This document shows positions 26,123 through 35,570 of a DNA stretch of 40,219 nt, piece by piece. The notes under the pieces are model-generated. The model was not told the DNA's origin and did not search any database. It worked only from the letters and a program-made list of their open reading frames with translations. The position numbers and the translations under genes are program-made. Source of the stretch: Cohnella caldifontis (GTDB lineage: Bacteria; Bacillota; Bacilli; Paenibacillales; Paenibacillaceae); NCBI RefSeq assembly GCF_029360585.1, contig NZ_JAQZSJ010000017.1, positions 87,781 through 127,999 on the forward strand. The letters run 5' to 3'. Within the stretch, counting starts at the first letter, position 1. The number at the start of each line of letters is the position of its first letter.

Positions 26123-27066
26123 TGCGCCGCGCCTCCTTTCCCTTCGCCGATCGCGAACAGCCGGTTGTACACCCAAGAGAACAACAGCATGATGACGAGC
26201 CACAGCGCGCCTGTCGCCGCCCCCTTGCCCAAGTCCAGGTCGATGAAAGCCGTCTTGTAACTCAGAATGGAGAGGGTCGTCGTCGCGTTGACCGGCCCTC
26301 CGCTGGTCATGATCCAGAAAAGCGGGAACATCTTGAAATTCTCGATGCAGGCGATCAGCGTAACCGTCTTGATCGTATTCTTGAGCATGGGAAGCGTAAT
26401 ATGGAAGAACTGCTGGCGTTTGCCCGCACCGTCAATCATCGCGGCCTCGTACATCTCTCCCGGGATCCCTTGCATGCCGGCGAGCAGCATCGTGACCATG
26501 AACGGAAGCTGCTTCCACAGCGCCGCGATCGTCACGGCCCAGAGCGCCAGATGAATGTCGGACAGCCATTGCAGAGGTTTGCCGATCAGCTCCAGACGCT
26601 GCAGGATAAAGTTCATGACCCCGTATTGCGGCTGGAACAGCCACATCCAGAGCAAGGCGCCGATAATGGTGGGAATGACCCAAGGTATCAGAATAACGGT
26701 TCGAAGGGCTCTCCGAAACGGGATTTTTCCGTTGAGTATAAGAGCGAGCATCATGCCGAGCGCGAATTGCAGGAACACGACCGTAACCACATAACGAAAC
26801 GTGACGCCGATCGCATGAACGAGCTCTTGATCCGCGAACAGCTTCTTATAATTGCCGAAGGCGTTCCATGTTTGCGTTTTCATGCTCAGAAGAGAGACGT
26901 CGAAGAAACTCAGATACAGAGACTTGAGGATCGGAATCCCGATCGTGAACAAGAGCAGCAGGAGGGCCGGAAGGATCAATACCGCGAGGAAGAGGAAATC
27001 CTTCTTCTTCTCGCTGAGTCGCATTCCGCCTGCCTGGAGCTGGGCTGGCTTATCCAAGATGCTCAC
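26119..27066 (-). CDS. Sugar ABC permease, MalF-like
   Basis: This 315-aa permease has an N-terminal SEKKKDFLFLAVLILPALLLLLF helix, the large first periplasmic loop, and the EAA loop YEAAMIDGAGKRQQFFHITLPML. The exact start is uncertain: GTG at 27066, TTG at 27057 and ATG at 27024 are all in frame and none has an ideal ribosome site. The stop overlaps the next gene. It belongs with the binding protein at 27146-28498. Confidence 0.9.
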   Translation of the reverse strand: MSILDKPAQLQAGGMRLSEKKKDFLFLAVLILPALLLLLFTIGIPILKSLYLSFFDVSLLSMKTQTWNAFGNYKKLFADQELVHAIGVTFRYVVTVVFLQFALGMMLALILNGKIPFRRALRTVILIPWVIPTIIGALLWMWLFQPQYGVMNFILQRLELIGKPLQWLSDIHLALWAVTIAALWKQLPFMVTMLLAGMQGIPGEMYEAAMIDGAGKRQQFFHITLPMLKNTIKTVTLIACIENFKMFPLFWIMTSGGPVNATTTLSILSYKTAFIDLDLGKGAATGALWLVIMLLFSWVYNRLFAIGEGKGGAAH

Positions 27067-27089
27067 TTCCTTGTCGGTATCGGAAGTTC

Positions 27090-27129
27090 CCGGGAAGCAA
27101 AGCTGGCATCGCCGGGCTCTGCTTCCCGG
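27090..27129 (-). other. Intercistronic hairpin between binding protein and permeases
   Basis: CCGGGAAGCA (27090-27099) and TGCTTCCCGG (27120-27129) form a perfect 10-bp stem enclosing a smaller AGC/GCT pairing. There is no T-run on the minus strand, so it is probably a message-stabilising hairpin, placed as in the first sugar operon (4228-4257). Confidence 0.65.
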
Positions 27130-27145
27130 AAAACGGTCTCGCGTT

Positions 27146-28498
27146 TTATTTCATGATTTGCTTCAGCTTGGAATCCAGTTCCGCGGCGGCATTCTCCGGA
27201 CTCTCTCCGGCAACGGTGACTTTCTGCACGGCTGTGGCGATTTCCAGGTAGGCTTGCTCCAGACCTTGATTGTTCGCCGGCAGCGGCTTGATGTGCAGCA
27301 ATTGGTCGTTCAGCGTTTTGTCGAATTCGGATGCGTTGAAGGCAGGAAGCACGGCGATCGATTTGCGGGCGCTCATGACGTCGCTGTTGTCGTGGTAGAG
27401 CGAGATCATGGGCTCGTCCGTCAGGAACTTGATGAACTCGACGGCCATTTCCGGGTGCTTGCTGTCCTTGCTGACGACCAGTCCGTGCGCTTCGCCGATC
27501 GATACGCTTTCATTCGTCTTGTTCGTCGGAATCAGCGCGGCTCCCCATGCGGAGTCGAAAGCCTCGCCCTTGCCGCTTAAGTTCTGGAACACTTTGCGGC
27601 CGTAATACCCGTCTGAATACATGCCCAGCCGTCCGATGCTGAACAGGTTGCGCAGGTCTTTCAGCTTGGCGCCTTGCGGCGAGAGACCGTCTTTGACGAT
27701 CTTCTGATAGTATTTCAGCGTCTCGATCACTTCCGGCGTATTGACGTTGACTTTGCCGTCGGCTCCGAACACGGAACCGTTAAAGCTGTAAATATTGCGC
27801 AGGGCGATCATGCCGTTGATCGGCAATTTCTCCGTCGCTTCTCCGAGTCCGTAGATTTGTTCGCCGCTGTCCGTTTTCAACTTGGAGATCGCCGCGGCGA
27901 ACTCCAGCATCTCGTCATAGGTCTGCGGAGCCCGGTCCGGCAAGCCGGCTTTCTTGAACAGCTCCTTGTTCCAATACAGAACGTACGGGGAAGGCGCCCA
28001 CGGCACGCCCATCAGCTTGCCGTTGTACGTATAGTCTTCTTTATAGGAAGGAAGCAGATCGTTGATGTAATCTTGTCCAAGCAGATCGTCCAGCGGAATG
28101 ACGATATCGGAAGCGGCGTAGGTCGGGAACGAAGCCGTGAACGTCTGGATCACGTCGGGCGCGTTACCCGAGGAAGCCATGACGAAAGTCTGCTGCTTGA
28201 TATCGCCGAACGGAATGCCGACGAACTCGATTTTCACGTTCGGATGTTGCTCGGTGAACTTTTGGGCCATTTCCTCCAGCGCGCCTTTCGTCGCTTCCTC
28301 GCTAATGCTCCAGGACGCGAACTTCAGCGTGATCGGTTCTCCGCTGTCCGCGTTTCCGGAAGCTTGGGCGTCAGCCGACGCGGAATTGCTCGCGGCCGGC
28401 GATGATGCTTGGCTGCCCTCGTCTCCTTTGCCGCCGCTGCATGCAGCCAGCATCAATACGATCATAAGCACAAGTCCGGTGAAGAGTGTCTTTCTCAA
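27146..28498 (-). CDS. Sugar ABC transporter substrate-binding lipoprotein
   Basis: This 450-aa CUT1-class binding protein has the signal peptide MRKTLFTGLVLMIVLMLAAC, with lipobox LAAC and Cys20, then a Ser/Ala/Gly linker. The mature part starts ITLKFASWSISEEATKGAL, and DGYYGRKVFQNLSGKGEAF and the C-terminal LDSKLKQIMK fit the SBP_bac_1 fold. Translation probably starts at TTG 28498, with GGGAGG ten bases upstream. It is the first gene of the operon and divergent from the AraC-type regulator, which probably controls it. Confidence 0.92.
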   Translation of the reverse strand: MRKTLFTGLVLMIVLMLAACSGGKGDEGSQASSPAASNSASADAQASGNADSGEPITLKFASWSISEEATKGALEEMAQKFTEQHPNVKIEFVGIPFGDIKQQTFVMASSGNAPDVIQTFTASFPTYAASDIVIPLDDLLGQDYINDLLPSYKEDYTYNGKLMGVPWAPSPYVLYWNKELFKKAGLPDRAPQTYDEMLEFAAAISKLKTDSGEQIYGLGEATEKLPINGMIALRNIYSFNGSVFGADGKVNVNTPEVIETLKYYQKIVKDGLSPQGAKLKDLRNLFSIGRLGMYSDGYYGRKVFQNLSGKGEAFDSAWGAALIPTNKTNESVSIGEAHGLVVSKDSKHPEMAVEFIKFLTDEPMISLYHDNSDVMSARKSIAVLPAFNASEFDKTLNDQLLHIKPLPANNQGLEQAYLEIATAVQKVTVAGESPENAAAELDSKLKQIMK

Positions 28499-28589
28499 TG
28501 TGGTGTGACCTCCCGATTACGGATTGATGGGTACGCCCCCATCTTAGTCGAGCGGAGCTTGAAGGGTAAATCATGCGATTGTGACATTC

Positions 28590-28705
28590 ATCGTCCAAAA
28601 CCGACGATCGAGGATATACAATTTCTGACCTTCATCTTCATTTTGTGATTATTGGGCTCCTGGAAGCCATATTAAGATTCCTCTGCCTATGGCATCTATG
28701 CCATA
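28590..28705. promoter_or_regulatory. Two inverted repeats in the divergent sugar-operon/regulator region
   Basis: ATCGTC (28590-28595) and GACGAT (28603-28608) form a six-base dyad around CAAAACC. Further right, TATGGCATCTATGCCATA (28688-28705) is a perfect 8-2-8 palindrome ending 20 bases before the regulator start codon, overlapping a CATAAT -10-like box. Either could be an operator for the AraC-type protein or, in the second case, an mRNA hairpin. Confidence 0.5.
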
Positions 28706-28725
28706 ATGGGCAGGGGGGTAGCTTC

Positions 28726-31047
28726 ATGAACCTGATGCGCTTCGCGAAACGGAAACCCAATAAACTGTTTTTGTTCTACTTCCTTTCCTTCTTTCTCGTC
28801 ATTCTCGTGCCGGTGCTCCTGCTGAGCATCTCCTCTTACCGGCTGGCATATTCATCGATCATAAACGAGATTCGCAACGGCAACAAGAACGCCATTCAGC
28901 AAACCGGCACGTCACTCGACCGGCTGCTGGAAGAAGTCCATTCGCTCTCGATCCAGCTCGGGCTCGACGGCGGAATCTATGCGACCTCTCGCAACACCGT
29001 AAGCTCCTATTTGCTGAATGACGTCAAAGACCGAATCGCATCCCTGTCTAATGCGCACGGATACATCCATTCGATCCAGATCTATTTCACCGAGAACGGG
29101 ACGCTTCTGTCCTCCGACGGACCGAATCGCCATGGGCCCGGACAGCCGATCGACGAGTGGATCCCGCAGATGGCGGCGACTAAGAAACCGATGCTCTGGC
29201 TGCCGACCCGGACCTACGTCAATCAAGAGGGAAATCCCTTTTCCATCGCTTCGCTCGTCGTGAAGCTGCCCGTCGCCTATTCGGATATCACGGGCTACAT
29301 CGCCATTCATATTAAAGAAGAGGATATCCGGGCTTATCTGGCGGCCATCGACTCCGAAAACAACACCCGCGCCTACCTTGCCGCCGATAACGGCGTGATC
29401 GTCACGGCCTTCGGCGAAAATCCGGAAGCCCGAATGGCTTCTTCCGTCATGAAAGATCTTGTCCACACGGAAGACGTTGGCGATTCTTCCGTCATGCGAA
29501 TCGACGGAGTCGCCTCCCTGGTTACGATTGGCTCTCCGCTCTCGAACGGTTGGAAGCTCGTGTCCGTTACTCCGCTCAAGTACGTGGACAACAAAATGGG
29601 TTACATTCGCAATGTCATCCTGTTCACCGGCCTGCTGTTCGTCCTGCTGGGAACGTTCATTTCTTATTATCTATCCCGTACGATCTACAATCCGATCAAG
29701 CGGGTGTTAGAGAAAACCACCCGTCTGCGCAAGGAATTATCGCTGCCGGAGTCGGCCGCCAAGGAGCATTCGCTTCGGGACGTTCCCGAGCTGTTCGATC
29801 AAGTGTATCTCAGCCACAAGAAGCTGGAGGCTTCCTATAAAGAGATTTATCCGGTCATGGTCAACCGTTTCCTGAACGACTTGTTCTATAACCGTATCCA
29901 TGAATCCGACCCGGACATCGAACGGAAACTCGCGGATTTGCGGCTGCCGAAGTTGACCCGCGGATTCGTGATCATGCTGATCGAAATCGACGAATACTCC
30001 AAATGGAAGGAGCAATACAGCTCGCGGGATCTGGGCTTGCTGCGCTACGCCGCCCTAAACATCGCGCAGGAGACGGTTTCGGAACCCTTTACTTGCCTAT
30101 CCGCGGAAACGAGCGATAACCAGATCGCCGTCCTGATCAACACCGGAGCTTCTTTGGAGCCCATCGTCGACCCCTTGACGGAGATCGCGAAGTCCGTCAT
30201 CCAGTCGATTCGCTCCTACTTGCCCTTTACCGTTACGATCAGTTTCGGAACCGCCGTCGAACACCTTCAGCAGGTTCATGTCTCTTTCCAGAAAGCCCAG
30301 GAGGTCATGCGGCGCAAAATCCTGCAAAAAGGGATGGCGATTCTGTTCCCGGATAAGTCGCTGCACCCGCATACTTTTAAATATTTCTACCCTGCGCATA
30401 TCGAGAAATTGCTCGTGAACCACATGCGGGCCGGCAACGACCGGGAAGCCCTGGACTGCCTGGATCGGATCCGCGAACGATTGCTGGACGAGCCCCATAT
30501 CTCCTATGAGAACGTCATTCGCCTGTATAATCGCTTAATCGAAACCATGATCGACCTGATCGAGGATATCGGCTTGTCGTGGGAAACGGCTTACGGCAGC
30601 GGCAACGTCTTTCAGGAGCTCGCGAAGCATGAATCGATCGACGGCTTGCACGAATGGATTTCCGCCATCTGCGTGCGCATCTGCGAATCCATCCGCAATC
30701 ATGTCCGCGTCCCGTCCAAAGCCGATGCGGCGATCGAAATCATCGAGACCCGGTACCAGGACGACATTTCGGTGGAAATGATCGCGGACGCCGTGCAAGT
30801 CACCCCCGCTTATCTCAGCCGAATTTTCAAGCAGGCCACCGGCAAGACTGTCTTGGAATACCTCACGATCGTTCGGATCGAACATAGCAAGCGCCTGCTT
30901 CATACGACGGGTTTGACGATGCAGGAAATTTCGCAGCGCGTCGGGTATAACAACGCGAACAGTTTTATTCGCATCTTCCGCAAGCACGAAGGGGTTACTC
31001 CTGGGGAATACCGGAAGGTGAATGGGAGTTTGAATCGGGAGGCGTGA
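28726..31047 (+). CDS. Membrane-anchored AraC family regulator
   Basis: This 773-aa protein starts MNLMRFAKRKPNKLFLFYFLSFFLVILVPVLLL. It has a first membrane helix (about 15-37), an extracellular Cache-like sensor region (about 40-290), a second helix (about 300-320), a cytoplasmic linker domain, and a C-terminal pair of AraC helix-turn-helix motifs (about 670-768, ISVEMIADAVQVTPAYLSRIFKQATG and MQEISQRVGYNNANSFIRIF). Such one-protein sensors in paenibacilli sit beside sugar ABC operons and activate them. GGGGGG precedes the ATG at 28726. A frame from 28645 lacks a ribosome site. Confidence 0.92.
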   Translation: MNLMRFAKRKPNKLFLFYFLSFFLVILVPVLLLSISSYRLAYSSIINEIRNGNKNAIQQTGTSLDRLLEEVHSLSIQLGLDGGIYATSRNTVSSYLLNDVKDRIASLSNAHGYIHSIQIYFTENGTLLSSDGPNRHGPGQPIDEWIPQMAATKKPMLWLPTRTYVNQEGNPFSIASLVVKLPVAYSDITGYIAIHIKEEDIRAYLAAIDSENNTRAYLAADNGVIVTAFGENPEARMASSVMKDLVHTEDVGDSSVMRIDGVASLVTIGSPLSNGWKLVSVTPLKYVDNKMGYIRNVILFTGLLFVLLGTFISYYLSRTIYNPIKRVLEKTTRLRKELSLPESAAKEHSLRDVPELFDQVYLSHKKLEASYKEIYPVMVNRFLNDLFYNRIHESDPDIERKLADLRLPKLTRGFVIMLIEIDEYSKWKEQYSSRDLGLLRYAALNIAQETVSEPFTCLSAETSDNQIAVLINTGASLEPIVDPLTEIAKSVIQSIRSYLPFTVTISFGTAVEHLQQVHVSFQKAQEVMRRKILQKGMAILFPDKSLHPHTFKYFYPAHIEKLLVNHMRAGNDREALDCLDRIRERLLDEPHISYENVIRLYNRLIETMIDLIEDIGLSWETAYGSGNVFQELAKHESIDGLHEWISAICVRICESIRNHVRVPSKADAAIEIIETRYQDDISVEMIADAVQVTPAYLSRIFKQATGKTVLEYLTIVRIEHSKRLLHTTGLTMQEISQRVGYNNANSFIRIFRKHEGVTPGEYRKVNGSLNREA

Positions 31048-31058
31048 GGGGGAGATGG

Positions 31059-31090
31059 AAAAACGGATTCCGTATTGGGAATCCGTTTTT
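31059..31090 (+). terminator. Terminator of the AraC-type regulator gene
   Basis: AAAAACGGATTCC (31059-31071), a 6-base loop and GGAATCCGTTTTT (31078-31090) form a perfect 13-bp stem with a T-run. The 184 bases after it, up to the SGNH gene, show no gene and no convincing promoter. Confidence 0.93.
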
Positions 31091-31274
31091 TCGCGTAGAG
31101 CGCAAATCATGATCATTGCCTATTCGGGACGGGAGGAACCGCCGGCGAAGCGGATGTACGGATACACAATTTCCAGACGTGCGACTCCAAATGCTCGATT
31201 CAGCTTATCCCTTTAGCTTAAGGTTTCATATTACTGTTGTAGAAACCATTTTCGATTAAAGGGCTGATTGACGG

Positions 31275-31922
31275 TTGATCTATACGGCTCTTGGAGATTC
31301 CATTACATTTGGGAAAGATGCATCCTCTTGGCAGCGAGCTTATCCTCAACGGATCTTGTCTGCTTTACATTCCTCTTCTCATAAAGCTTGCGGGCATGTG
31401 TTCGCTCGTCCGGGTTGGAGCAGCCATGAACTTTTACATGCATTACGGCAAGAGCCTTTGGTCCTCAGAGGTTCAACTTCTGTATCGATATGGATCGGAG
31501 GCGTGGATTTGGCAAATGGGGCATTGTCTATATTGAAAAGCCAACGACTGCTCACTGTAGAACGAATCTTAGGCAGCTATAAACGAAACCTCACTTCCAT
31601 CATCAAGCTAATAAAAAAATTCGGGTCGCCCCGAATCGTATGCTGTACGCAATATAACCCATTCCCTAACAGCCCCGTCGCCGCTGAGGGGATTCATCAA
31701 TTAAACCGCATGACAAATAAGCTGGCCCAAACTTTCGGCATCATTGTCGCTCCCGTGCATGCCTGGTTTGAAGGAAAACAGGCCGAAATGATTCATGGCT
31801 ATCGAGAAGGAAAAATCGAAGACGCGTTAGGCGGCTTCCTCCCGATTCATCCGAACGATCATGGGCACCGGGTGATCGCATCGGAATTGGCCCCTTATTT
31901 CGCCACACGTGACTCAACTTAA
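31275..31922 (+). CDS. SGNH/GDSL-type hydrolase
   Basis: This 215-aa protein has block I ALGDSITFG with nucleophile Ser9, block II PGWSS and block V HPNDHGH, with catalytic Asp and His near 192-195. Family members are esterases or lipases. Block III reads IGGVD where GxND is expected, so the oxyanion-hole Asn is replaced by Val, which may alter or abolish activity. There is no signal peptide, so it is cytoplasmic. The probable start is TTG at 31275 with a weak AAAGGG site. A shorter overlapping frame from 31291 is a shadow. Confidence 0.8.
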   Translation: MIYTALGDSITFGKDASSWQRAYPQRILSALHSSSHKACGHVFARPGWSSHELLHALRQEPLVLRGSTSVSIWIGGVDLANGALSILKSQRLLTVERILGSYKRNLTSIIKLIKKFGSPRIVCCTQYNPFPNSPVAAEGIHQLNRMTNKLAQTFGIIVAPVHAWFEGKQAEMIHGYREGKIEDALGGFLPIHPNDHGHRVIASELAPYFATRDST

Positions 31923-31940
31923 GTTCCTAATGGTAAGAAC

Positions 31941-32336
31941 TCAAAATTGACTCATTCCTGATCGAAGCTTTTCCACGAAAGATACATCCGCAGGCGCCCA
32001 GGGATACTCGGCAAGTTCATCCGGTCTAACCCATCGGAACTCATCGTGATCCGTGAGGATAATTTCTCCCTTTGTATACTTCGCTCGATACGCAATCAAG
32101 CGAATCTGGACCGTGCCGTAGTCATGCTCGTTCACTCCGAAGCGCTCATAAGGATCGATCTCGATCCCCATCTCCTCCTGCAGCTCCCGACGTAAGCAGA
32201 CCTCGGGAGATTCTCCCGGTTCGAGTTTGCCCCCGGGGAATTCCCACATGCCCGCCTGCGATTTCCCCGGGCCGCGCCGAGCAATCAGAATTTGTCCTTG
32301 CTTATTCTCAATAATGGCTGCGGCCACTTCGATCAT
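31941..32336 (-). CDS. Nudix hydrolase, MutT-like
   Basis: This 131-aa protein carries a complete Nudix box at residues 36-58 (G36, E42, R50, E51, E54, E55, G57). The length and the WEFPGGKLEPGE segment match (deoxy)nucleoside triphosphate pyrophosphohydrolases such as MutT, which hydrolyse oxidised dGTP. It starts 18 bases after the helicase stop on the same strand and is probably cotranscribed, so it may act on nucleotides in the same repair or defence process. Confidence 0.93.
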   Translation of the reverse strand: MIEVAAAIIENKQGQILIARRGPGKSQAGMWEFPGGKLEPGESPEVCLRRELQEEMGIEIDPYERFGVNEHDYGTVQIRLIAYRAKYTKGEIILTDHDEFRWVRPDELAEYPWAPADVSFVEKLRSGMSQF

Positions 32337-32354
32337 GGCTAGTCACTTCGCTTC

Positions 32355-35300
32355 CTATACGATTGCTTTATTCGCTGCCGGCACCAACGCAGGCGGTATT
32401 TCTTCAATCAACCGCCAAATAAAGCTGATGGGCTTGCTACCTTCGTGCTTCACGTATTCGGCCTCGCCCAGGAAAACGAACGGAGACGTATAGTTGTTCT
32501 CCTCCTTATATTCCCTGACGAAAAGCGCGACCCTCGTCCCCATTTGCTTATGGTGGATGTACCGTTGTGCCGTTTTCGACTCTTCCGAGGTCCTGCTTTG
32601 GGTCTGCCAGTGGAACAGACGCTCGTTGATCGCATAATCTTCGTACTGAGTGGAAGGAGAGAAATCCTTCTCGGACTTGTTCAAAGTAATGAAGAAAATG
32701 TCCGTCTGTTTCTCTTCGAAAAACTTCACGCCTTCACGGAAACTCGGCGCCTTCTCCTCGTTCCAGTAACCGAAAGCTGCTAACACTTGATCCGCGGAAT
32801 ACCGGCAATGCAGATCCAACGGGCAGGCATAGGGAAAATCGTTCTGTCGGTCAACAAAGTCGATGTTGGACAAATTGATCTTCAGGATCGCCTTCACTTC
32901 CTCACGGAAGTAGGAACATGCAAGCGCAGTTTGAATCCCCTGTTCGATGCTGTCGAATCCAATTTTTCGGGGTTCCGAACGGTAAAACGTGTAGTAGAAC
33001 ATGTTGAGCATCAGCCGCTCTTCTTCCGTCTGTGGCCTGCTGTCATACTCCAGATAAGCCAAAAGGAACGAAAGCAATCTCCGGGAATTCAGACTGAGCA
33101 AGGCGGGAATCCGCTTGGTGAGGTAATCCCCATTGTCCCACTCGTAAGGTTCCAGAAGTCCCGCTTCCACCATCAGTCCGTGGAACGATCGGTTTCCGGT
33201 CCGGCCGCCATAGAATTCGAACAAGCTTAAACCGTGATAATGCACAAAATGCTCAAGCGTGAGCGGTAGTCCGGTGTCCTGTTCGAAATATTTCATTCGA
33301 TTCGATATGCTTCTCCGGTTAACCGCGGCCTGCTTTATGTTCCTCAGGATGTATGCTTTCGCCTGTTTCTCCAACTGAATGAAGCTGCCCCGGGGAAGAT
33401 GAGCAAAACCGTTCTCGATATAGTGTTGAACGGAATGCTTGGTTCTCCCTATGAGCGCACGAAACTTCTCCTGGAAATTGTAATTCTGATGAGCTTGTCC
33501 AATAAAATCGAGCACCGTAAGGCATTCTTTTCCCTCAGCCAGCCGTAACCCCCGACCGAGTTGCTGCAGGAACACCGTTAAGCTCTCGGTAGGCCGAAGG
33601 AATAAAATCGTGTTCACTTCCGGAATATCGACCCCTTCGTTGTACAAATCCACAACGAAGATCAGCTTGATCTCTCCGCTAGCCAGCCTCATTTTCGCCA
33701 ATTGACGATCCTCGTCGTTCGATTTCCCATGCAGGGCGATGGACGGAATACCGGCTTCGTTAAACACCTTGGCCATATACATCGCATGATCAACACCGAC
33801 ACAGAAGCCTAACCCTTTGACCTGCTCCATGTCGGTCACGTACCTTCTCAAGCTATTCAGAATTTGAACAGCACGGATTCTGTTGTTCGTATACAAATTT
33901 TCCAACTCGTTCAGATCGTATCCGCGGCGGGACCATTTGACCTGGGACAGATCCACTTGATCCGTAACGCCGAAATACTGAAACGGGCAAAGCAGCTTGC
34001 GGTCGATCGCGTCAGTTAGCCGAATCTCCGCTGCGATCGTGTCGTTAAAATAGGAAAGAACATCTCTCCCGTCCATACGTTCAGGCGTCGCCGTCAGTCC
34101 GAGCAAAATTTGCGGCTTGTAATAGGACAGCAGCTTCTGGTAGGAAGGGGCAGCGGCATGATGGAACTCATCCACGACGATGTAATCGTAAAAGGTAGGG
34201 GTCGTACTCTCCGTTAAGCGCATGGCGTTCAGACTTTGGATGCTGATAAACAAGTGATCAAGTGACTCCGCTTGCGCTCCGCCTACATGCAACTCACCGA
34301 AATTCATATCTTTCAGGATAAAACGAAACGTGTCGCGGCTTTGCTTCAGAATCTCTTCTCGATGTGCAACGAACAGCAGCCGAGCATTCGAATGCTTTTG
34401 CGCGAAACGCTTGTAGTCGAACGCTGAAACCACCGTTTTTCCGACACCGGTCGCGGCTACGACCAGGTTCTTCGTTCTCCCGTACAGCGTCCTTTGCGCC
34501 TCAAGCTTCTCCAAGATCTCCTTTTGGTAGTCGTAAGGATGGATCTCGAACGGAAAATACAGCGACTCTTGTTCGTTACGCTTGTTCTTCCCGAGTGCCT
34601 GAAGCAATTGCTTCTCCTGCTCTTGGTCGGAAGGGGAGAAGTTTTGGAACTCCCGGTCGTTCCAATAGCTCTCGAAAGTCGCCTCGATTTTCTTCAGCAC
34701 ATCGTACGAATCCTTCTCCGTTACCTTCAGGTTCCATTCTAAACCGCTCGTTAAGGCGGGGTTGGACAGGTTGGAGGAACCAACATAAGCCGTCGTAAAG
34801 CCGGTGTCTCGTTTAAATATGTATGCCTTGGCGTGTAATCGTGTGCGATCCGTATCGTAGGAAATCTTGATTTCCGTATTCGGCAGGCGGCTAAGCTCTT
34901 TTATCGCTTTATAGTCCGTCGCTTCCATATAGGTCGTCGTAATGACTCGCAGTTGACCGCCGGCTGAGGTGAACTGCTCGAGTTGGTCCATGAGAATACG
35001 GAGACCGCTCCACTTAATGAAAGAAACGAGAAAATCTATACGATCCGCCGTGACGATCTCGTGTTGCAGCTCGTGCATCATGTTGGGCTCGAAATGGGAA
35101 CCCGTGAATAACGAACTCTGTGACAAGGGGGATACCGGTCGGACCACCTTCTCCTCCCGGAAGGCACGGATATGGTTGATTCTCGAATAGATATATGTTA
35201 GGACTTCTCCCTGCTCGTCCAATTTGAGTTGTTCGCATTCCTCTGGTCCCAAGCTGTTTTGCAAGGTCGCAATGATCTCGTTACATGTCTGAACCTGGGC

Positions 35301-35507
35301 CAATACCAGATCTTCATCGGTCCCGTCTTGCTCCCGCACCATCTTGAGTGCTCGCCGGGTCACCGCAGCGATATAGGTGGACAGCAGCTTACGCGCTTCT
35401 TCTACATCCAGCTTCTCTTTACCAACTGCATAGGCTTCTGGAGGCAGACCGGCCAGCTTCTGCGCGATCATTCGGTTGATGACTTGTTCATAGAGACCTT
35501 GTTGCAT
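32355..35507 (-). CDS. PLD nuclease-DEAD/DEAH helicase-DUF3427 protein
   Basis: This 1050-aa multidomain protein has an N-terminal helical region, a phospholipase D-like nuclease domain (HAKAYIFKRD near 226 and GSSNLS near 244), and a superfamily 2 helicase core. Helicase motifs are Walker A AATGVGKTVVSA (about 357), DEFHHAA motif II (about 446), LLGLTATPERMDG motif III and QQLGRGLRL motif VI (about 651). A C-terminal region fits DUF3427. Such proteins occur in restriction/defence loci. The ATG at 35507 has AAAGGAGG upstream; a longer frame to 35558 lacks support. The Nudix gene follows. DNA cleavage activity is inferred from the single PLD HxK motif. Confidence 0.9.
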   Translation of the reverse strand: MQQGLYEQVINRMIAQKLAGLPPEAYAVGKEKLDVEEARKLLSTYIAAVTRRALKMVREQDGTDEDLVLAQVQTCNEIIATLQNSLGPEECEQLKLDEQGEVLTYIYSRINHIRAFREEKVVRPVSPLSQSSLFTGSHFEPNMMHELQHEIVTADRIDFLVSFIKWSGLRILMDQLEQFTSAGGQLRVITTTYMEATDYKAIKELSRLPNTEIKISYDTDRTRLHAKAYIFKRDTGFTTAYVGSSNLSNPALTSGLEWNLKVTEKDSYDVLKKIEATFESYWNDREFQNFSPSDQEQEKQLLQALGKNKRNEQESLYFPFEIHPYDYQKEILEKLEAQRTLYGRTKNLVVAATGVGKTVVSAFDYKRFAQKHSNARLLFVAHREEILKQSRDTFRFILKDMNFGELHVGGAQAESLDHLFISIQSLNAMRLTESTTPTFYDYIVVDEFHHAAAPSYQKLLSYYKPQILLGLTATPERMDGRDVLSYFNDTIAAEIRLTDAIDRKLLCPFQYFGVTDQVDLSQVKWSRRGYDLNELENLYTNNRIRAVQILNSLRRYVTDMEQVKGLGFCVGVDHAMYMAKVFNEAGIPSIALHGKSNDEDRQLAKMRLASGEIKLIFVVDLYNEGVDIPEVNTILFLRPTESLTVFLQQLGRGLRLAEGKECLTVLDFIGQAHQNYNFQEKFRALIGRTKHSVQHYIENGFAHLPRGSFIQLEKQAKAYILRNIKQAAVNRRSISNRMKYFEQDTGLPLTLEHFVHYHGLSLFEFYGGRTGNRSFHGLMVEAGLLEPYEWDNGDYLTKRIPALLSLNSRRLLSFLLAYLEYDSRPQTEEERLMLNMFYYTFYRSEPRKIGFDSIEQGIQTALACSYFREEVKAILKINLSNIDFVDRQNDFPYACPLDLHCRYSADQVLAAFGYWNEEKAPSFREGVKFFEEKQTDIFFITLNKSEKDFSPSTQYEDYAINERLFHWQTQSRTSEESKTAQRYIHHKQMGTRVALFVREYKEENNYTSPFVFLGEAEYVKHEGSKPISFIWRLIEEIPPALVPAANKAIV

Positions 35508-35570
35508 GGGCCTACCTCCTTTCCGATTATACTTTAATATGAAGTGTGTATATGCCATTGAACAAACATA

